DNA from: Thermosynechococcus sichuanensis E542
Lineage (GTDB): Bacteria; Cyanobacteriota; Cyanobacteriia; Thermosynechococcales; Thermosynechococcaceae
DNA length: 64,000 bases
Direction of reading: 5' to 3'
NCBI RefSeq assembly: GCF_003555505.1
Contig: NZ_CP032152.1
Coordinates: 1,364,001-1,428,000 of the forward strand
The notes beneath the pieces were generated by a model. That model saw only the letters and a list, made by a program, of their open reading frames with translations. It did not search any database and was not told the origin of the DNA. Positions 9,384-18,205 of this stretch are shown here, piece by piece (positions within the stretch are counted from its first letter, which is position 1; each line of letters starts with the position of its first letter). The translations under genes and the position numbers were made by a program.

Positions 9384-9469
9384 ATCACTCGTCAGTTGGG
9401 TTATACATTGGGTGTTTTTTGAGATTGGATGAGTATTTAGCTTTTGTTACCGGAAGAGGAGACAGCGTG

Positions 9470-9490
9470 CAATCCTTTTCACAAGGATTG
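9470..9490. repeat. hairpin after the restriction-modification genes
   Basis: Perfect 8-bp inverted repeat CAATCCTT / AAGGATTG with a 5-base loop, 15 bp downstream of the methylase stop codon. There is no T tract on either side, so it is a weak terminator candidate, or a boundary or mRNA-stability hairpin. Confidence 0.5.
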
Positions 9491-9505
9491 AATATGCTCA
9501 AAGCG

Positions 9506-10420
9506 TCAAGACTGCTGTAGGCAAGCATCAGTATCTAACCATAGCAAATCTCGTCCAATCACCAACTCCCTAATCGTAGCATGATGGGTATTTTTCATCA
9601 AAATTGAACGTACCTGAAACTGATGCTGATCCGCCATCTCTTGAACTTCTTTCGTATCACTATATGTCATAAGAAAATCTCCCGAAAGTGAGCTGCAAAT
9701 TCTAAAGAGATGTTCGTGATCAATTTGATGATATTTATAGAGCCTCCTACCAGCATTCTTACCACCCGCTGTATAGGGAGGATCAATGAAGTAGATGACA
9801 TTCTTACGATCAGCAAACTCAAGCATCACATTTAAGCCATCGTCGCAGCGGAAATCGATTCGGCTAGCAATATGATTGATGTTCATAAGTCTCTGGGTAA
9901 GTGTTTTTGGATACCAACGCGAGCTAATCCCTTTGCCCCTCTCGCCATATCTGGCAAATCGAGACCCTTCAGCAAGAATTCCACCGTGTAATGTGCGATT
10001 CTTAAGAGTTGTTTGAAATGCTCTCTCTTTCTTAGAGCTTGGCATTTTTTGCAGTTCCTCTTCAATATTTTCCCTAGTCATTGTAAAGGTTAAAATACGA
10101 TGGGCGAGCCAGTCCGTTTCACCATTCAGAATTGTTTCCCAAACCGCTGCCACCTCTTCATCTAACTCGACCATAATGACTCGATCAACTAAATTCTCAA
10201 AGAGGGCAGTAAGACTAATAATGCCACCACCGGCAAATGGCTCAATGAGAATTTGTGGTTTTTCTTTGAGGCTAGCTACCCAAGTGCGAAAGGTTGGTAC
10301 AAACCATGTCTTCCCACCCGCATAGCGGAAAGGACTCCGCTGTGGCACTGATGCCACATTGACTGGCCGTAGCAAAGGGACGATCTCAGGGAATAGCGAA
10401 AGCTGCTTTTGTATCGCCAT
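9506..10420 (-). CDS. D12-class DNA adenine (N6) methyltransferase
   Basis: Modification enzyme expected to methylate adenine in the target of the nuclease encoded just upstream. The 304 residues carry the Dam/D12 motif order: motif X SPFRYAGGKTWFVP (29-42), motif I IEPFAGGGIISL (59-70), VELDEE (84-89) for the SAM adenosine, and catalytic DPPY (213-216) followed by TAGGKNAG. The gene starts 2 bases after the nuclease stop codon, so translation is coupled and the nuclease comes first, opposite to the order that protects a new host best. The region has no HIP1 octamers and more A/T in third positions than the neighbours, which suggests horizontal acquisition. Recognition sequence unknown. Confidence 0.92.
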   Translation of the reverse strand: MAIQKQLSLFPEIVPLLRPVNVASVPQRSPFRYAGGKTWFVPTFRTWVASLKEKPQILIEPFAGGGIISLTALFENLVDRVIMVELDEEVAAVWETILNGETDWLAHRILTFTMTRENIEEELQKMPSSKKERAFQTTLKNRTLHGGILAEGSRFARYGERGKGISSRWYPKTLTQRLMNINHIASRIDFRCDDGLNVMLEFADRKNVIYFIDPPYTAGGKNAGRRLYKYHQIDHEHLFRICSSLSGDFLMTYSDTKEVQEMADQHQFQVRSILMKNTHHATIRELVIGRDLLWLDTDACLQQS

Positions 10421-10422
10421 AC

Positions 10423-11307
10423 TTAAAACAAATTTTCAATAGTTTCATTAAGCGGGGGAGCTTCCAATTGCTCATCAAGTTTTTCTTGGAGAACTTTGAT
10501 GAAATGGTTGATGTTGCCGGGGCATGGAGTTGTAATTGCCAGCAATGCAGGCTGAAATTCCGTTAAAACTTCATCCACTTTTGTCAAATAATATCGCTCT
10601 GACTCAGTTCCCTCTGCTTTTTGTAGTTCTAGGTCATAGATCAGCCAAGCCATTTCGGCTTTATCTTGTACCTGCTTGAGGGGGGGAAGTGTCTTAAAGA
10701 AACTTCTATGTAAAGCAACTGCAATTTTCTTTTTCCATGAATGCAAGATTCCACCCTTATAAACCAATTGCGGTACGAGTCTCTTGCAAGAAGAGGAAAG
10801 ATAATCGGAACGGGGATAATTTGGCTGCTGAGACCAATTCATAGACGCTCTGTGGTCGGGATCAGCCATGTAGTAGTCAAATGGCTCACGCACATTACCA
10901 GAGATATAAACAGCTTGCATCTCAAGAGCGCCAAAATCAGTCACTCTGCCACTTTCATCGTAGGCAACAAGAACAACATCAATGTTTCCGGCAGACTTGC
11001 CATAGGCATCGTTGAGCCGCACTTCTGTAAGAGAAGTCCACCGTGTTCCCTCTTCAAAAAAGAAATCAACAGCAGCATCAGCAATGATGCAATCCTGACG
11101 AAAGCGAATCGGGCAGGTGATGACGGGTGCCCCTTCATGATAAATACTGCACACACCGAGGGGATTTTTGGCCTTGTCTTTTGGGCAATTGGGTACTTTG
11201 TTGTTAAAAGGACAAAGCCGCCGAGAACGGTAGCGTTGAGCTACATCTGTGTGGTCGGTCACCAGATAGCCAAACACTTCTGCCAGTGGCTGCCCACTAT
11301 TGCTCAT
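10423..11307 (-). CDS. NotI-family type II restriction endonuclease
   Basis: Probable restriction nuclease of 294 residues. The N-terminal third resembles NotI: LAEVFGY, RLCPF, GVCSIYH and ITCPIRF, with cysteines at 32, 41, 53 and 65 placed like the four that hold iron in NotI. The catalytic region reads NIDVVLV (Asp110) and FGALEMQAVYISG (Glu129, Gln131), a PD-(D/E)xK variant with Gln in place of Lys, as I recall for NotI. The adenine methylase follows 2 bp downstream, supporting a type II system. Base composition and the absence of HIP1 sites point to recent gain. Assignment is by eye; a profile search against the NotI family would be decisive. Confidence 0.78.
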   Translation of the reverse strand: MSNSGQPLAEVFGYLVTDHTDVAQRYRSRRLCPFNNKVPNCPKDKAKNPLGVCSIYHEGAPVITCPIRFRQDCIIADAAVDFFFEEGTRWTSLTEVRLNDAYGKSAGNIDVVLVAYDESGRVTDFGALEMQAVYISGNVREPFDYYMADPDHRASMNWSQQPNYPRSDYLSSSCKRLVPQLVYKGGILHSWKKKIAVALHRSFFKTLPPLKQVQDKAEMAWLIYDLELQKAEGTESERYYLTKVDEVLTEFQPALLAITTPCPGNINHFIKVLQEKLDEQLEAPPLNETIENLF

Positions 11308-11352
11308 TCAGAGGCTCTTTTCCAGTGCTGCTGAGTCTAGGAAGAATCACAA

Positions 11353-12267
11353 CTATTGTGGCATAGGGGCTGTGGTTTGCAGTGCCAATCGGGTGCTCAC
11401 TAGCCCCAAAATCACCCCAATGATGATCAGGCAGACCCCCAAGCCCACCGACCATTCAAGGGAGACATTGCTGGCAAGGGCGCGAAAACTGGCCTGTTGG
11501 GTTAACCACTGCTGAAGCTGTTGACTACTGCCCCAACCAACCATCCACGCTAGTAAACCACCGCCGCCCCCTAGACTAGCGGCTTGAATAAATAGGGGGG
11601 TGTAGATCCAAGTTTGGGTAGCGCCCACCAATGTCATGATCTCAATTTCAGGTTGGCGTACAAGGATAATCAACCGCAAAATAGCGCTCACTAGAGCAAC
11701 TACCGTTACACTCAGGAGCAGCACCAAAATGAACGTGACTCCCCGCACCACTCGTTGCAAACTTTGCAGGCCTGTTAGGGCGCGCTCAAGATACTGCACA
11801 GACTCAATGCCTTCCTTTTGGGCAATTTGGCTGGCTAAGGAAACCACCTGTTCGAGGCTTTGGGCGCGAATCTTAATTTCATCACTGAGGGGATTGGTGT
11901 CAAAGAGGTCTAAGCCACCCTGTTCACTTTTGAGGCCTAAATCAGCTTGCAATTCTGCCCAAGCGCGATCGCGATCAATCCAAGTGAAGTCGGCTATCCC
12001 CGGTAATGCCGCTAACTGCTCCTTGAGGCTGGCCACTTTGGCTGCGGGAAGATCAGGGGACACATAGGCCGTAATTTCTAGCCGATTCCCCAAGGACTCG
12101 ACACTAGCGCCAAGGAGTTGCGACACTTGCCAGCCCCAACCAAAAATAAAGAGCGTCACGGCCACAGCAATGACGGCTGCGCCATTGAGCCAACCACCGC
12201 GCCAAAGACTGCGGCGCACTTCTGGCAGCAAAAAGTCAAGGGTGGGGAAGGGACTCAAGTTTGCCAT
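11353..12267 (-). CDS. ftsX: cell-division ABC-transporter-like permease FtsX
   Basis: Membrane partner of FtsE. In other bacteria FtsEX regulates peptidoglycan hydrolases at the septum from the inner membrane. The 304 residues show an N-terminal amphipathic LPEVRRSLWRGGWLNG, a first helix (AVIAVAVTLFIFGWGW), a large extracytoplasmic domain (about 45-175) and three C-terminal helices, the normal FtsX layout. The start lies 32 bp inside the end of ftsE, so they are translationally coupled. Length is standard. Confidence 0.93.
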   Translation of the reverse strand: MANLSPFPTLDFLLPEVRRSLWRGGWLNGAAVIAVAVTLFIFGWGWQVSQLLGASVESLGNRLEITAYVSPDLPAAKVASLKEQLAALPGIADFTWIDRDRAWAELQADLGLKSEQGGLDLFDTNPLSDEIKIRAQSLEQVVSLASQIAQKEGIESVQYLERALTGLQSLQRVVRGVTFILVLLLSVTVVALVSAILRLIILVRQPEIEIMTLVGATQTWIYTPLFIQAASLGGGGGLLAWMVGWGSSQQLQQWLTQQASFRALASNVSLEWSVGLGVCLIIIGVILGLVSTRLALQTTAPMPQ

Positions 12268-12958
12268 GGTGCAAATGGAGAATTCGATGGGGAACTAAGC
12301 GAGTCAAAGCTAAGTCGTGGGTGGTAAAGAGGACTGTTAACCCATGTTGATGGAGGCGATGGAGCAGGGCAAGAATTTGTTGGCTGGTTTGGGGATCCAG
12401 ATTACCCGTGGGTTCATCCGCCAGCAATAGCTCAGGCCCACCAACGATCGCCCGTGCAATGCTCACCCGCTGCTGCTCTCCCCCCGACAGCGATTGGGGA
12501 GGGGCATTGGCTTTGTGGCTCAGTCCCACCAGTTTAAGCGCCGTTTGTACCCGCTGCTGAATTTCTGTCTTTGGAATACCGCGCACCATTAGCGCAAAAG
12601 CAACATTTTCTGCCACCGAGCGATCGCTAAGGAGCTTAAAATCCTGAAAAATCACCCCCATCCGCCGTCGCAACTGCGCCATCTGCCGATCCCGTTGGGG
12701 ATTGACTTCCTCACCGAATAGGCGAACAGTACCCTGGTCCGGACGAAGTTGACCACAAAGAAGTTTTAAGAGGGTGGATTTCCCCGATCCCGAAGCCCCC
12801 GTGAGAAAGTAAAACTCTCCCCGTCGCAGTTGCAAATTGACCCGATGCAAACAGGGCAAGGCGCCACCAAAGGCCTTCGTAACTTGGCAGAGTTCGGCAA
12901 TGATTGCCCCCTTAGAGGTTGGTTCACAGGGGGGTACCACTGGGGTCACTGCTGTCAT
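12236..12958 (-). CDS. ftsE: cell-division ATP-binding protein FtsE
   Basis: ABC ATPase that pairs with FtsX. Walker [10 protein letters not shown], signature LSGGEQQR, Walker [13 protein letters not shown] and the H-loop TTHD are all intact. The frame is open further upstream (to 13129), but I choose the ATG at 12956-12958 because it overlaps the TGA of the preceding glycosyltransferase gene (TGATG), a typical coupling junction, and gives a normal 240-residue protein. A short N-terminal extension ([17 protein letters not shown]) precedes the ABC domain. The WecG-type gene, ftsE and ftsX form one operon. Confidence 0.93.
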   Translation of the reverse strand: MTAVTPVVPPCEPTSKGAIIAELCQVTKAFGGALPCLHRVNLQLRRGEFYFLTGASGSGKSTLLKLLCGQLRPDQGTVRLFGEEVNPQRDRQMAQLRRRMGVIFQDFKLLSDRSVAENVAFALMVRGIPKTEIQQRVQTALKLVGLSHKANAPPQSLSGGEQQRVSIARAIVGGPELLLADEPTGNLDPQTSQQILALLHRLHQHGLTVLFTTHDLALTRLVPHRILHLHHGKLESLPHP

Positions 12959-13731
12959 CAGGATGAGAAACGCTGTCGCCCATGCAAACGACTCAGGATC
13001 GCCTTCCATGCAAATTGCGGCAAAGCCAGCATCCGCCGCCAGCGCCACGGTTCTTGATACAAGCGATAGAGCCACTCTAAATGAAGCTTTTGGAACAGCT
13101 TGGGTGCTCGTTTTTTCACCCCAGCCCAAATATCAAAGCTGCCACCGACACCGACCCAAATCGCCTCTGGGCAAATGTGACGATGGCGATCGATCCAGTA
13201 TTCCTGCCGGGGCACCCCCAAAGCAACAAAGATAATGTGGGGTTGTGTCTCTTTCAGCTTTTCAATGAGGGCAACTTCGGTAGCCGCATCATGGTAGCCA
13301 GATTGCACGCCCACAATCTTTAGATTCGGTAATTCTCGATGCCAGCGCTCAGCCACCTTTTCTGCCACCCCAGGAGCTGCCCCATAGAAAAAGACTCGCT
13401 TGGGTTGGGGCGCTTCATTGGCGAGGCGCAGCAGTGCTTCGGCAAATTCAATCCCCGGTAGACGAGGCACAGAGAGGCCATGCAACTTGAGGTAGAGAAT
13501 GACCCCCGATCCATCGGGAATGACCAAATCAGCACGGTGTAAAACGTCGGCAAACTCCGGTGTGCGCTCCGCCAGCATCACCATTTCTGAATTGAGCGTG
13601 ATCACGTGTTGACCACGGCCATCCCGCTGCTGCATGAGTAACCACTCAGGAGCATTGTCCACCAAATGGAGGGGAAATCCGAAAACTGAGACTTTTGCGG
13701 GAATGGTGGGCATCACAAGGGGGTAACCCAT
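12958..13731 (-). CDS. WecG/TagA/CpsF-family glycosyltransferase
   Basis: GT26 glycosyltransferase expected to move a sugar from a UDP donor onto a lipid-linked acceptor in envelope polysaccharide synthesis. Family motifs are visible: ITLNSEMVMLAERTPEF, ADLVIPDGSGVILYLK, RVFFYGAAPGVAEK, IIFVALGVPRQEYW and the terminal GVGGSFDIWAGVKKRAPKLFQKLHLEWLYRL. The ATG at 13731 or 13713 is preferred over the longest start at 13779, which adds residues absent from the family. The gene overlaps ftsE by one base. A WecA-type priming transferase is at 51514-52560, so the two may act in one pathway. Confidence 0.92.
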   Translation of the reverse strand: MGYPLVMPTIPAKVSVFGFPLHLVDNAPEWLLMQQRDGRGQHVITLNSEMVMLAERTPEFADVLHRADLVIPDGSGVILYLKLHGLSVPRLPGIEFAEALLRLANEAPQPKRVFFYGAAPGVAEKVAERWHRELPNLKIVGVQSGYHDAATEVALIEKLKETQPHIIFVALGVPRQEYWIDRHRHICPEAIWVGVGGSFDIWAGVKKRAPKLFQKLHLEWLYRLYQEPWRWRRMLALPQFAWKAILSRLHGRQRFSS

Positions 13732-13900
13732 AGGGAAGTTGAGCACAAGAAACACCGAGTATCTTACAGCCCTTTTCACAGCAAGTGAACACTCTAGACA
13801 AAACAGCCTGGTGGGCAGGAGAACGGTTCAGTCATGTGCCCCCATCCTCTGCAAAAGGTCTATATCGGATATACAAGGTCACGCCACGGGATATGCCTTG

Positions 13901-13930
13901 TTGAAATCCCGAAAACGCCTTTGCTAGATT
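13901..13930 (+). promoter_or_regulatory. probable psbD promoter
   Basis: TTGAAA at 13901-13906 and TAGATT at 13925-13930 with an 18-bp spacer form the best sigma-70-like promoter ahead of psbD. This gives a leader of about 90 bases. A perfect inverted repeat TATAT-CGG-ATATA at 13861-13873, 28 bp upstream of the -35, may be an operator. Confidence 0.6.
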
Positions 13931-13943
13931 AGAGTCGTTATTA

Positions 13944-13993
13944 AGATTCGTAAACTTGGCTCTTATTGTCCCATTGAGCTACCTCACGAATCT
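13944..13993 (+). promoter_or_regulatory. stem-loop in the psbD 5' leader
   Basis: AGATTCGT (13944-13951) is perfectly complementary to ACGAATCT (13986-13993), and inside it GCTC (13958-13961) can pair with GAGC (13976-13979). The structure sits between the predicted promoter and the GGAG ribosome-binding site at 13013+1000 (14013-14016). A role in mRNA stability or light control is inference. Confidence 0.6.
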
Positions 13994-14025
13994 GCTTTTA
14001 TGACTTCCGTTCGGAGTTGAGTTTT

Positions 14026-15084
14026 ATGACGATCGCGATTGGACGAGCGCCAGCAGAACGGGGATGGTTCGACATCCTCGACGACTGGCTCAAACGTGAC
14101 AGATTTGTCTTTGTCGGCTGGTCAGGCATCCTGCTTTTCCCCTGCGCCTACCTTGCCCTCGGTGGCTGGCTGACCGGTACCACCTTTGTGACTTCTTGGT
14201 ACACCCACGGCCTCGCCTCCAGCTACCTCGAAGGTTGCAACTTCCTCACCGTTGCCGTGTCCACCCCCGCCAACAGCATGGGGCACTCCCTGCTCCTCCT
14301 TTGGGGTCCTGAAGCCCAAGGGGACTTCACCCGCTGGTGCCAACTGGGGGGTCTGTGGACCTTTATTGCCCTCCACGGCGCCTTTGGCCTCATTGGCTTC
14401 ATGCTGCGGCAGTTTGAAATTGCGCGCTTGGTGGGTGTCCGTCCCTACAATGCCATTGCCTTCAGCGCCCCCATTGCCGTCTTTGTCAGCGTCTTCCTCA
14501 TCTACCCCTTGGGGCAATCCAGTTGGTTCTTTGCCCCCAGCTTTGGCGTGGCCGCCATCTTCCGCTTCCTGCTGTTCTTCCAAGGGTTCCACAACTGGAC
14601 CTTGAACCCCTTCCACATGATGGGGGTAGCCGGTGTGCTTGGTGGTGCCCTGTTGTGTGCCATCCATGGTGCCACAGTGGAGAACACCCTCTTCCAAGAT
14701 GGAGACTCAGCGAGCACCTTCCGCGCCTTTACGCCGACCCAAGCGGAAGAGACCTACTCAATGGTGACGGCGAACCGTTTTTGGAGCCAAATTTTTGGGA
14801 TTGCCTTCTCGAACAAGCGCTGGTTGCACTTTTTCATGTTGTTTGTGCCGGTAACAGGGTTGTGGATGAGTGCGATTGGCGTGGTGGGTCTGGCGTTGAA
14901 CCTGCGGTCCTATGACTTTATTTCGCAGGAGATTCGGGCAGCGGAAGACCCTGAGTTTGAGACGTTCTACACGAAGAACCTGCTCTTGAACGAGGGCATT
15001 CGCGCTTGGATGGCGCCCCAAGACCAACCCCATGAAAACTTTGTCTTCCCAGAAGAGGTACTCCCCCGTGGTAACGCGCTGTAG
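14026..15084 (+). CDS. psbD: photosystem II reaction-centre protein D2
   Basis: D2 subunit of the photosystem II core, binding P680 chlorophylls, pheophytin and plastoquinone QA. The 352-residue sequence is standard, from [21 protein letters not shown] to the C-terminal LPRGNAL. I use the ATG at 14026, preceded 9 bases upstream by GGAG, rather than the in-frame TTG at 14017. In cyanobacteria one psbD copy normally overlaps psbC. Here no psbC follows: a strong terminator comes 28 bases after the stop codon, so this is the stand-alone second copy that many cyanobacteria induce under strong light. Expression is probably set by the leader hairpin and promoter upstream. Confidence 0.99.
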   Translation: MTIAIGRAPAERGWFDILDDWLKRDRFVFVGWSGILLFPCAYLALGGWLTGTTFVTSWYTHGLASSYLEGCNFLTVAVSTPANSMGHSLLLLWGPEAQGDFTRWCQLGGLWTFIALHGAFGLIGFMLRQFEIARLVGVRPYNAIAFSAPIAVFVSVFLIYPLGQSSWFFAPSFGVAAIFRFLLFFQGFHNWTLNPFHMMGVAGVLGGALLCAIHGATVENTLFQDGDSASTFRAFTPTQAEETYSMVTANRFWSQIFGIAFSNKRWLHFFMLFVPVTGLWMSAIGVVGLALNLRSYDFISQEIRAAEDPEFETFYTKNLLLNEGIRAWMAPQDQPHENFVFPEEVLPRGNAL

Positions 15085-15111
15085 GGCGTAATCGTATCCT
15101 CATCTGAGTGT

Positions 15112-15138
15112 CCCTCTCCCCGTGGAGAGGGATTTTTT
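15112..15138 (+). terminator. rho-independent terminator of psbD
   Basis: Perfect 8-bp stem CCCTCTCC / GGAGAGGG with loop CCGT, followed by A and six T. It separates psbD from the convergent rfbC, whose stop codon is at 15142. Confidence 0.95.
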
Positions 15139-15141
15139 ATC

Positions 15142-15690
15142 TCAAGCAAATAGGGGAAGTTCGTTGAAAGACTTGCCCTGCTGATCCTTGGCAGAAAGGA
15201 GGGGTTCGCTATCAATGGGCCATTGAATGCCGATGGTTGGATCATTCCACAGCAATGTGTATTCATCCCCCGGATTGTAGTAGTCCGTTGTTTTATAAAG
15301 TACTTGGGCAGTGGCTGATTGCACCCAGAAGCCGTGGGCAAAGCCGGGGGGAATCCACAGTTGCTGGAATGTGTCTGCACTGAGCCAGACCCCTACCCAT
15401 TGGCCACAGGTGGGCGAGGAACGCCGCAAATCAACTGCGACATCAAAAATTTTTCCTTCGATGACGCGAATGAGTTTACCTTGGGGCTGTTGGTGCTGGT
15501 AGTGTAATCCCCGTAGCACGCCCTGTTGGGAGGCAGAGTGATTGTCTTGGACAAAGGTCACGTCTAAGCCTGTAGCGGCCATAAAAGCCCGTTGATTAAA
15601 GCTTTCTAGGAAAAAGCCCCGCTGATCGCGAAAGACACGGGGTTCCAAGAGGAGAATATCAGGAATCGCCAGCGGTTGTACCTTGAGCAT
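15142..15690 (-). CDS. rfbC: dTDP-4-dehydrorhamnose 3,5-epimerase
   Basis: Third step of dTDP-L-rhamnose synthesis, double epimerisation of the 4-keto-6-deoxyglucose intermediate. Cupin-fold family features are [31 protein letters not shown] with the catalytic His, [11 protein letters not shown] and the late FNELP-type end. The open frame extends to 15810, but the ATG at 15690 has a perfect AGGAGG ribosome-binding site (15696-15701) and gives a normal 182-residue protein. It overlaps rfbA by 32 bp. Order of transcription is rfbB, rfbA, rfbC; rfbD, the reductase of the last step, is not in the window. Confidence 0.95.
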   Translation of the reverse strand: MLKVQPLAIPDILLLEPRVFRDQRGFFLESFNQRAFMAATGLDVTFVQDNHSASQQGVLRGLHYQHQQPQGKLIRVIEGKIFDVAVDLRRSSPTCGQWVGVWLSADTFQQLWIPPGFAHGFWVQSATAQVLYKTTDYYNPGDEYTLLWNDPTIGIQWPIDSEPLLSAKDQQGKSFNELPLFA

Positions 15691-16570
15691 GCATACCTCC
15701 TGTGACTTCTGCCCACACCTGCAAGAGATATTGACCGTAGCTACTTTTGCGCAGGGGTTGGGCGAGTTCATACAGTTGCTCTGGGGTAATGTAGCCCTGA
15801 TGCAGAGCAATTTCCTCTAGACAGGCAATTTTGACCCCCTGCCGTTCCTCTAGGGTGCGAATGAAGCTACTGGCCTGTTGCAGCAGATCATGGGTACCGG
15901 TATCCAGCCACGCATAGCCGCGCCCGAGTAATTCCACCCGTAGTTGCCCCTTGTCGAGGTAGAGGCGATTGAGGTCAGTGATTTCCAGTTCTCCCCGCGC
16001 TGACGGTTGCAGTTGGGCTGCCAGATCACACACCTGATGGTCATAGAAATAGATGCCCGGCACGGCATAGTTGGACTTGGGGACTGCTGGCTTTTCCTCA
16101 ATATCAAGAACACGACCGTTGGCATCAAATTCAATCACGCCGTACTGCTGCGGATTGGCCACCCGATAGCCAAAGATCATTGCCCCTTGGGTGAGTTGCG
16201 CTGCCCGCTGCAACTTCTCCGACAGATCATGGCCGTAGAGGAGATTATCGCCAAGGGTGAGGCACACGGGTTCCCCCTGCAAAAATTCCCGCCCTAAGAT
16301 AAAGGCTTCTGCTAGACCATTGGGCTGAGGCTGCACACAATAGCTGAGGGACAACCCCCACTGATGACCATCCCCCAGAAGCTTTTCAAAAAGATAGAGG
16401 TGCTCTGGGGTAGAAATAATGAGAATCTCCCGAATCCCCGCCAACATCAAAATTGAGAGGGGATAGTAAATCATTGGCTTGTCGTAGATGGGCATCAGTT
16501 GTTTACTGACCACCTGCGTTAGGGGATAGAGGCGGGTTCCAGAGCCACCAGCCAAGATAATTCCTTTCAT
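15659..16570 (-). CDS. rfbA: glucose-1-phosphate thymidylyltransferase
   Basis: Makes dTDP-glucose from glucose-1-phosphate and dTTP, the entry to dTDP-rhamnose. The nucleotide-binding start [18 protein letters not shown] is diagnostic, followed by [32 protein letters not shown] and [15 protein letters not shown]. The start is the ATG at 16570, which overlaps the rfbB stop codon (ATGA), giving 303 residues; the frame stays open 14 codons further but without family similarity. It is translationally coupled to both neighbours. Confidence 0.96.
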   Translation of the reverse strand: MKGIILAGGSGTRLYPLTQVVSKQLMPIYDKPMIYYPLSILMLAGIREILIISTPEHLYLFEKLLGDGHQWGLSLSYCVQPQPNGLAEAFILGREFLQGEPVCLTLGDNLLYGHDLSEKLQRAAQLTQGAMIFGYRVANPQQYGVIEFDANGRVLDIEEKPAVPKSNYAVPGIYFYDHQVCDLAAQLQPSARGELEITDLNRLYLDKGQLRVELLGRGYAWLDTGTHDLLQQASSFIRTLEERQGVKIACLEEIALHQGYITPEQLYELAQPLRKSSYGQYLLQVWAEVTGGMHAQGTTAGDS

Positions 16571-17646
16571 GGGCAAGGGGTTAAGAGACTGCCATAGTTG
16601 GTTGTTAGCCAAGCCCTATAGTCGGCGGTGCGCGCTGCTTCTACCCAATCTTGATGGGCAAGATACCACTGCACCGTTTTTTCGAGGCCAGTGCTGAAGG
16701 TTTCTTGGGGCTGCCACCCCAGTTCTCGCTGGATTTTACCGGCATCAATGGCGTAGCGGCGATCGTGACCGGGGCGATCGCTCACAAAGGTAATCAAGCT
16801 GCGATAATTCAAATCAGACCGGGGCACAAGGGTTTGCAGCAGGTCACAGAGGGTTTGCACCACCTCAAGGTTAGGCTTTTCGCAGTTGCCGCCAATGTTG
16901 TAGGTTTCACCCACCTGTCCCTTTTGCCAGACGGTATAGACCGCGCGGCAGTGATCCTCAACATAGAGCCAATCCCGCACATTTTGACCATCGCCATAAA
17001 TGGGTAGCGGTTGCCCCGCCAAGGCTTGGCAGATCATCAGGGGAATCAGTTTTTCGGGGAACTGGTAGGGGCCGTAGTTGTTGGAGCAATTGGTTGTCAG
17101 GGTGGGCAGGCCATAGGTGTGGTGGTAGGCGCGCACAAGGTGATCTGAGGCGGCCTTGGAGGCGGCATAGGGACTGTTGGGGGCATAGGGGGTGTCTTCC
17201 CGAAAGGGCGGATCCTCAGGACCAAGACTGCCATAGACTTCATCGGTGGAAATGTGAATAAAGCGGAACTGCTCCTGTGCACCAGTGGGTAACTGTTGCC
17301 AGTAGGTTTTGACCTCCTCTAGGAGATTGGCTGTACCGACAACATTGGTTTGGATAAAGTCTTGGGGACTATTGATGGAGCGATCCACATGGCTTTCGGC
17401 AGCAAAGTGAATCACGGCATCGGGCTGAAAGGTTTGCAATAGCTCTTGAACAAGGGGGCGATCGCCCACATCCCCCTGCACAAATTGATAATTAGGCAAT
17501 TGCTCGAGCATGGCCAAAGTGCCGGGATGACAGGCATAGGTTACTTTATCCAGGTTGAGTATCGCCCCCCAGCCTTCCGTAAGGGCTAAGCGCACAAAGT
17601 TGGCGCCAATAAACCCCCCCCCACCGGTTACCAAAAACTTGCTCAT
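16567..17646 (-). CDS. rfbB: dTDP-glucose 4,6-dehydratase
   Basis: NAD-dependent extended SDR enzyme, second step of dTDP-rhamnose synthesis. The Rossmann start [18 protein letters not shown], the catalytic [15 protein letters not shown] (YxxxK), [12 protein letters not shown], and [15 protein letters not shown] with [14 protein letters not shown] are all characteristic. I start at the ATG at 17646; an upstream in-frame ATG at 17661 adds five residues. It is the first gene of the rfbBAC operon and runs divergently from the cytosine deaminase gene. Confidence 0.96.
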   Translation of the reverse strand: MSKFLVTGGGGFIGANFVRLALTEGWGAILNLDKVTYACHPGTLAMLEQLPNYQFVQGDVGDRPLVQELLQTFQPDAVIHFAAESHVDRSINSPQDFIQTNVVGTANLLEEVKTYWQQLPTGAQEQFRFIHISTDEVYGSLGPEDPPFREDTPYAPNSPYAASKAASDHLVRAYHHTYGLPTLTTNCSNNYGPYQFPEKLIPLMICQALAGQPLPIYGDGQNVRDWLYVEDHCRAVYTVWQKGQVGETYNIGGNCEKPNLEVVQTLCDLLQTLVPRSDLNYRSLITFVSDRPGHDRRYAIDAGKIQRELGWQPQETFSTGLEKTVQWYLAHQDWVEAARTADYRAWLTTNYGSLLTPCP

Positions 17647-17749
17647 GGACACTAAGACCACCAGACTCTGGCTTGCATCATATCAAGACTAGACGCCGAT
17701 TCAAAAAAAGATGTTTACTGGGAATGAACATTTGCTCAGGCGGACAACC

Positions 17750-18199
17750 ATGGATGAATTTATGGCGGCGGCGATCGCCGAAGCAGAGCAAGGACTCAAA
17801 GAAGGCGGTATTCCCATTGGCTCCGTTTTAGTGCGCAATGGCCAAATCATTGGTCGCGGTCACAACCAACGGGTACAGCGGGGCAGTCCGATTCTGCATG
17901 CGGAGATTGACTGTCTAGCCAATGCCGGTCGCATCGGTCGCTATGATGATACGGTGCTGTACTCAACCCTGATGCCCTGCTATCTCTGTGCGGGTGCTGT
18001 GGTGCAGTTTGGCATCAAAAAAGTCATTGCGGGTGAATCCCAAACCTTTGCGGGGGCACGGGAGTTCATGGAAGCCCATGGCGTTGAGGTGATTGATTTG
18101 AACTTGGAGCGATGCCAGCAGTTAATGCGGGACTTTATTGCCCAGTATCCCCAGCTCTGGTTTGAGGACATTGGCGAACTCACCCCTGAAAGAGAGTAG
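17750..18199 (+). CDS. cytosine deaminase, fungal FCY1-like
   Basis: Zinc nucleobase deaminase of 149 residues (start at ATG 17750; the frame is open from 17711). Zinc and catalytic residues are present: LHAEIDCLANAG (His50, Glu52) and MPCYLCAGA (Cys77, Cys80). Sequence resemblance is to yeast cytosine deaminase rather than TadA: the KEGGIPIG stretch, GRGHNQRVQRGSPILH, the LYSTLMPC segment and the C-terminal WFEDIGE, which in yeast closes the active site. It therefore probably converts cytosine to uracil for pyrimidine salvage. It is different from the amidohydrolase-type CodA of enteric bacteria. Confidence 0.85.
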   Translation: MDEFMAAAIAEAEQGLKEGGIPIGSVLVRNGQIIGRGHNQRVQRGSPILHAEIDCLANAGRIGRYDDTVLYSTLMPCYLCAGAVVQFGIKKVIAGESQTFAGAREFMEAHGVEVIDLNLERCQQLMRDFIAQYPQLWFEDIGELTPERE

Positions 18200-18205
18200 C
18201 AAAAT

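Noticed and set aside
12959-13129. Upstream extension of ftsE
   Set aside because: It overlaps the WecG-type gene and has no similarity to FtsE; the TGATG junction gives a better start.
13765-13850. Possible third copy of the structured intergenic element upstream of psbD
   Set aside because: It shares TACAGCCCTTTTC and a loosely similar second block at about the right distance, but lacks the third block and the closing stem.
14122-14697. Long antisense frame within psbD
   Set aside because: It arises from biased codon use of a highly expressed gene; the composition (Gly/Glu/Gln-rich) is not protein-like.
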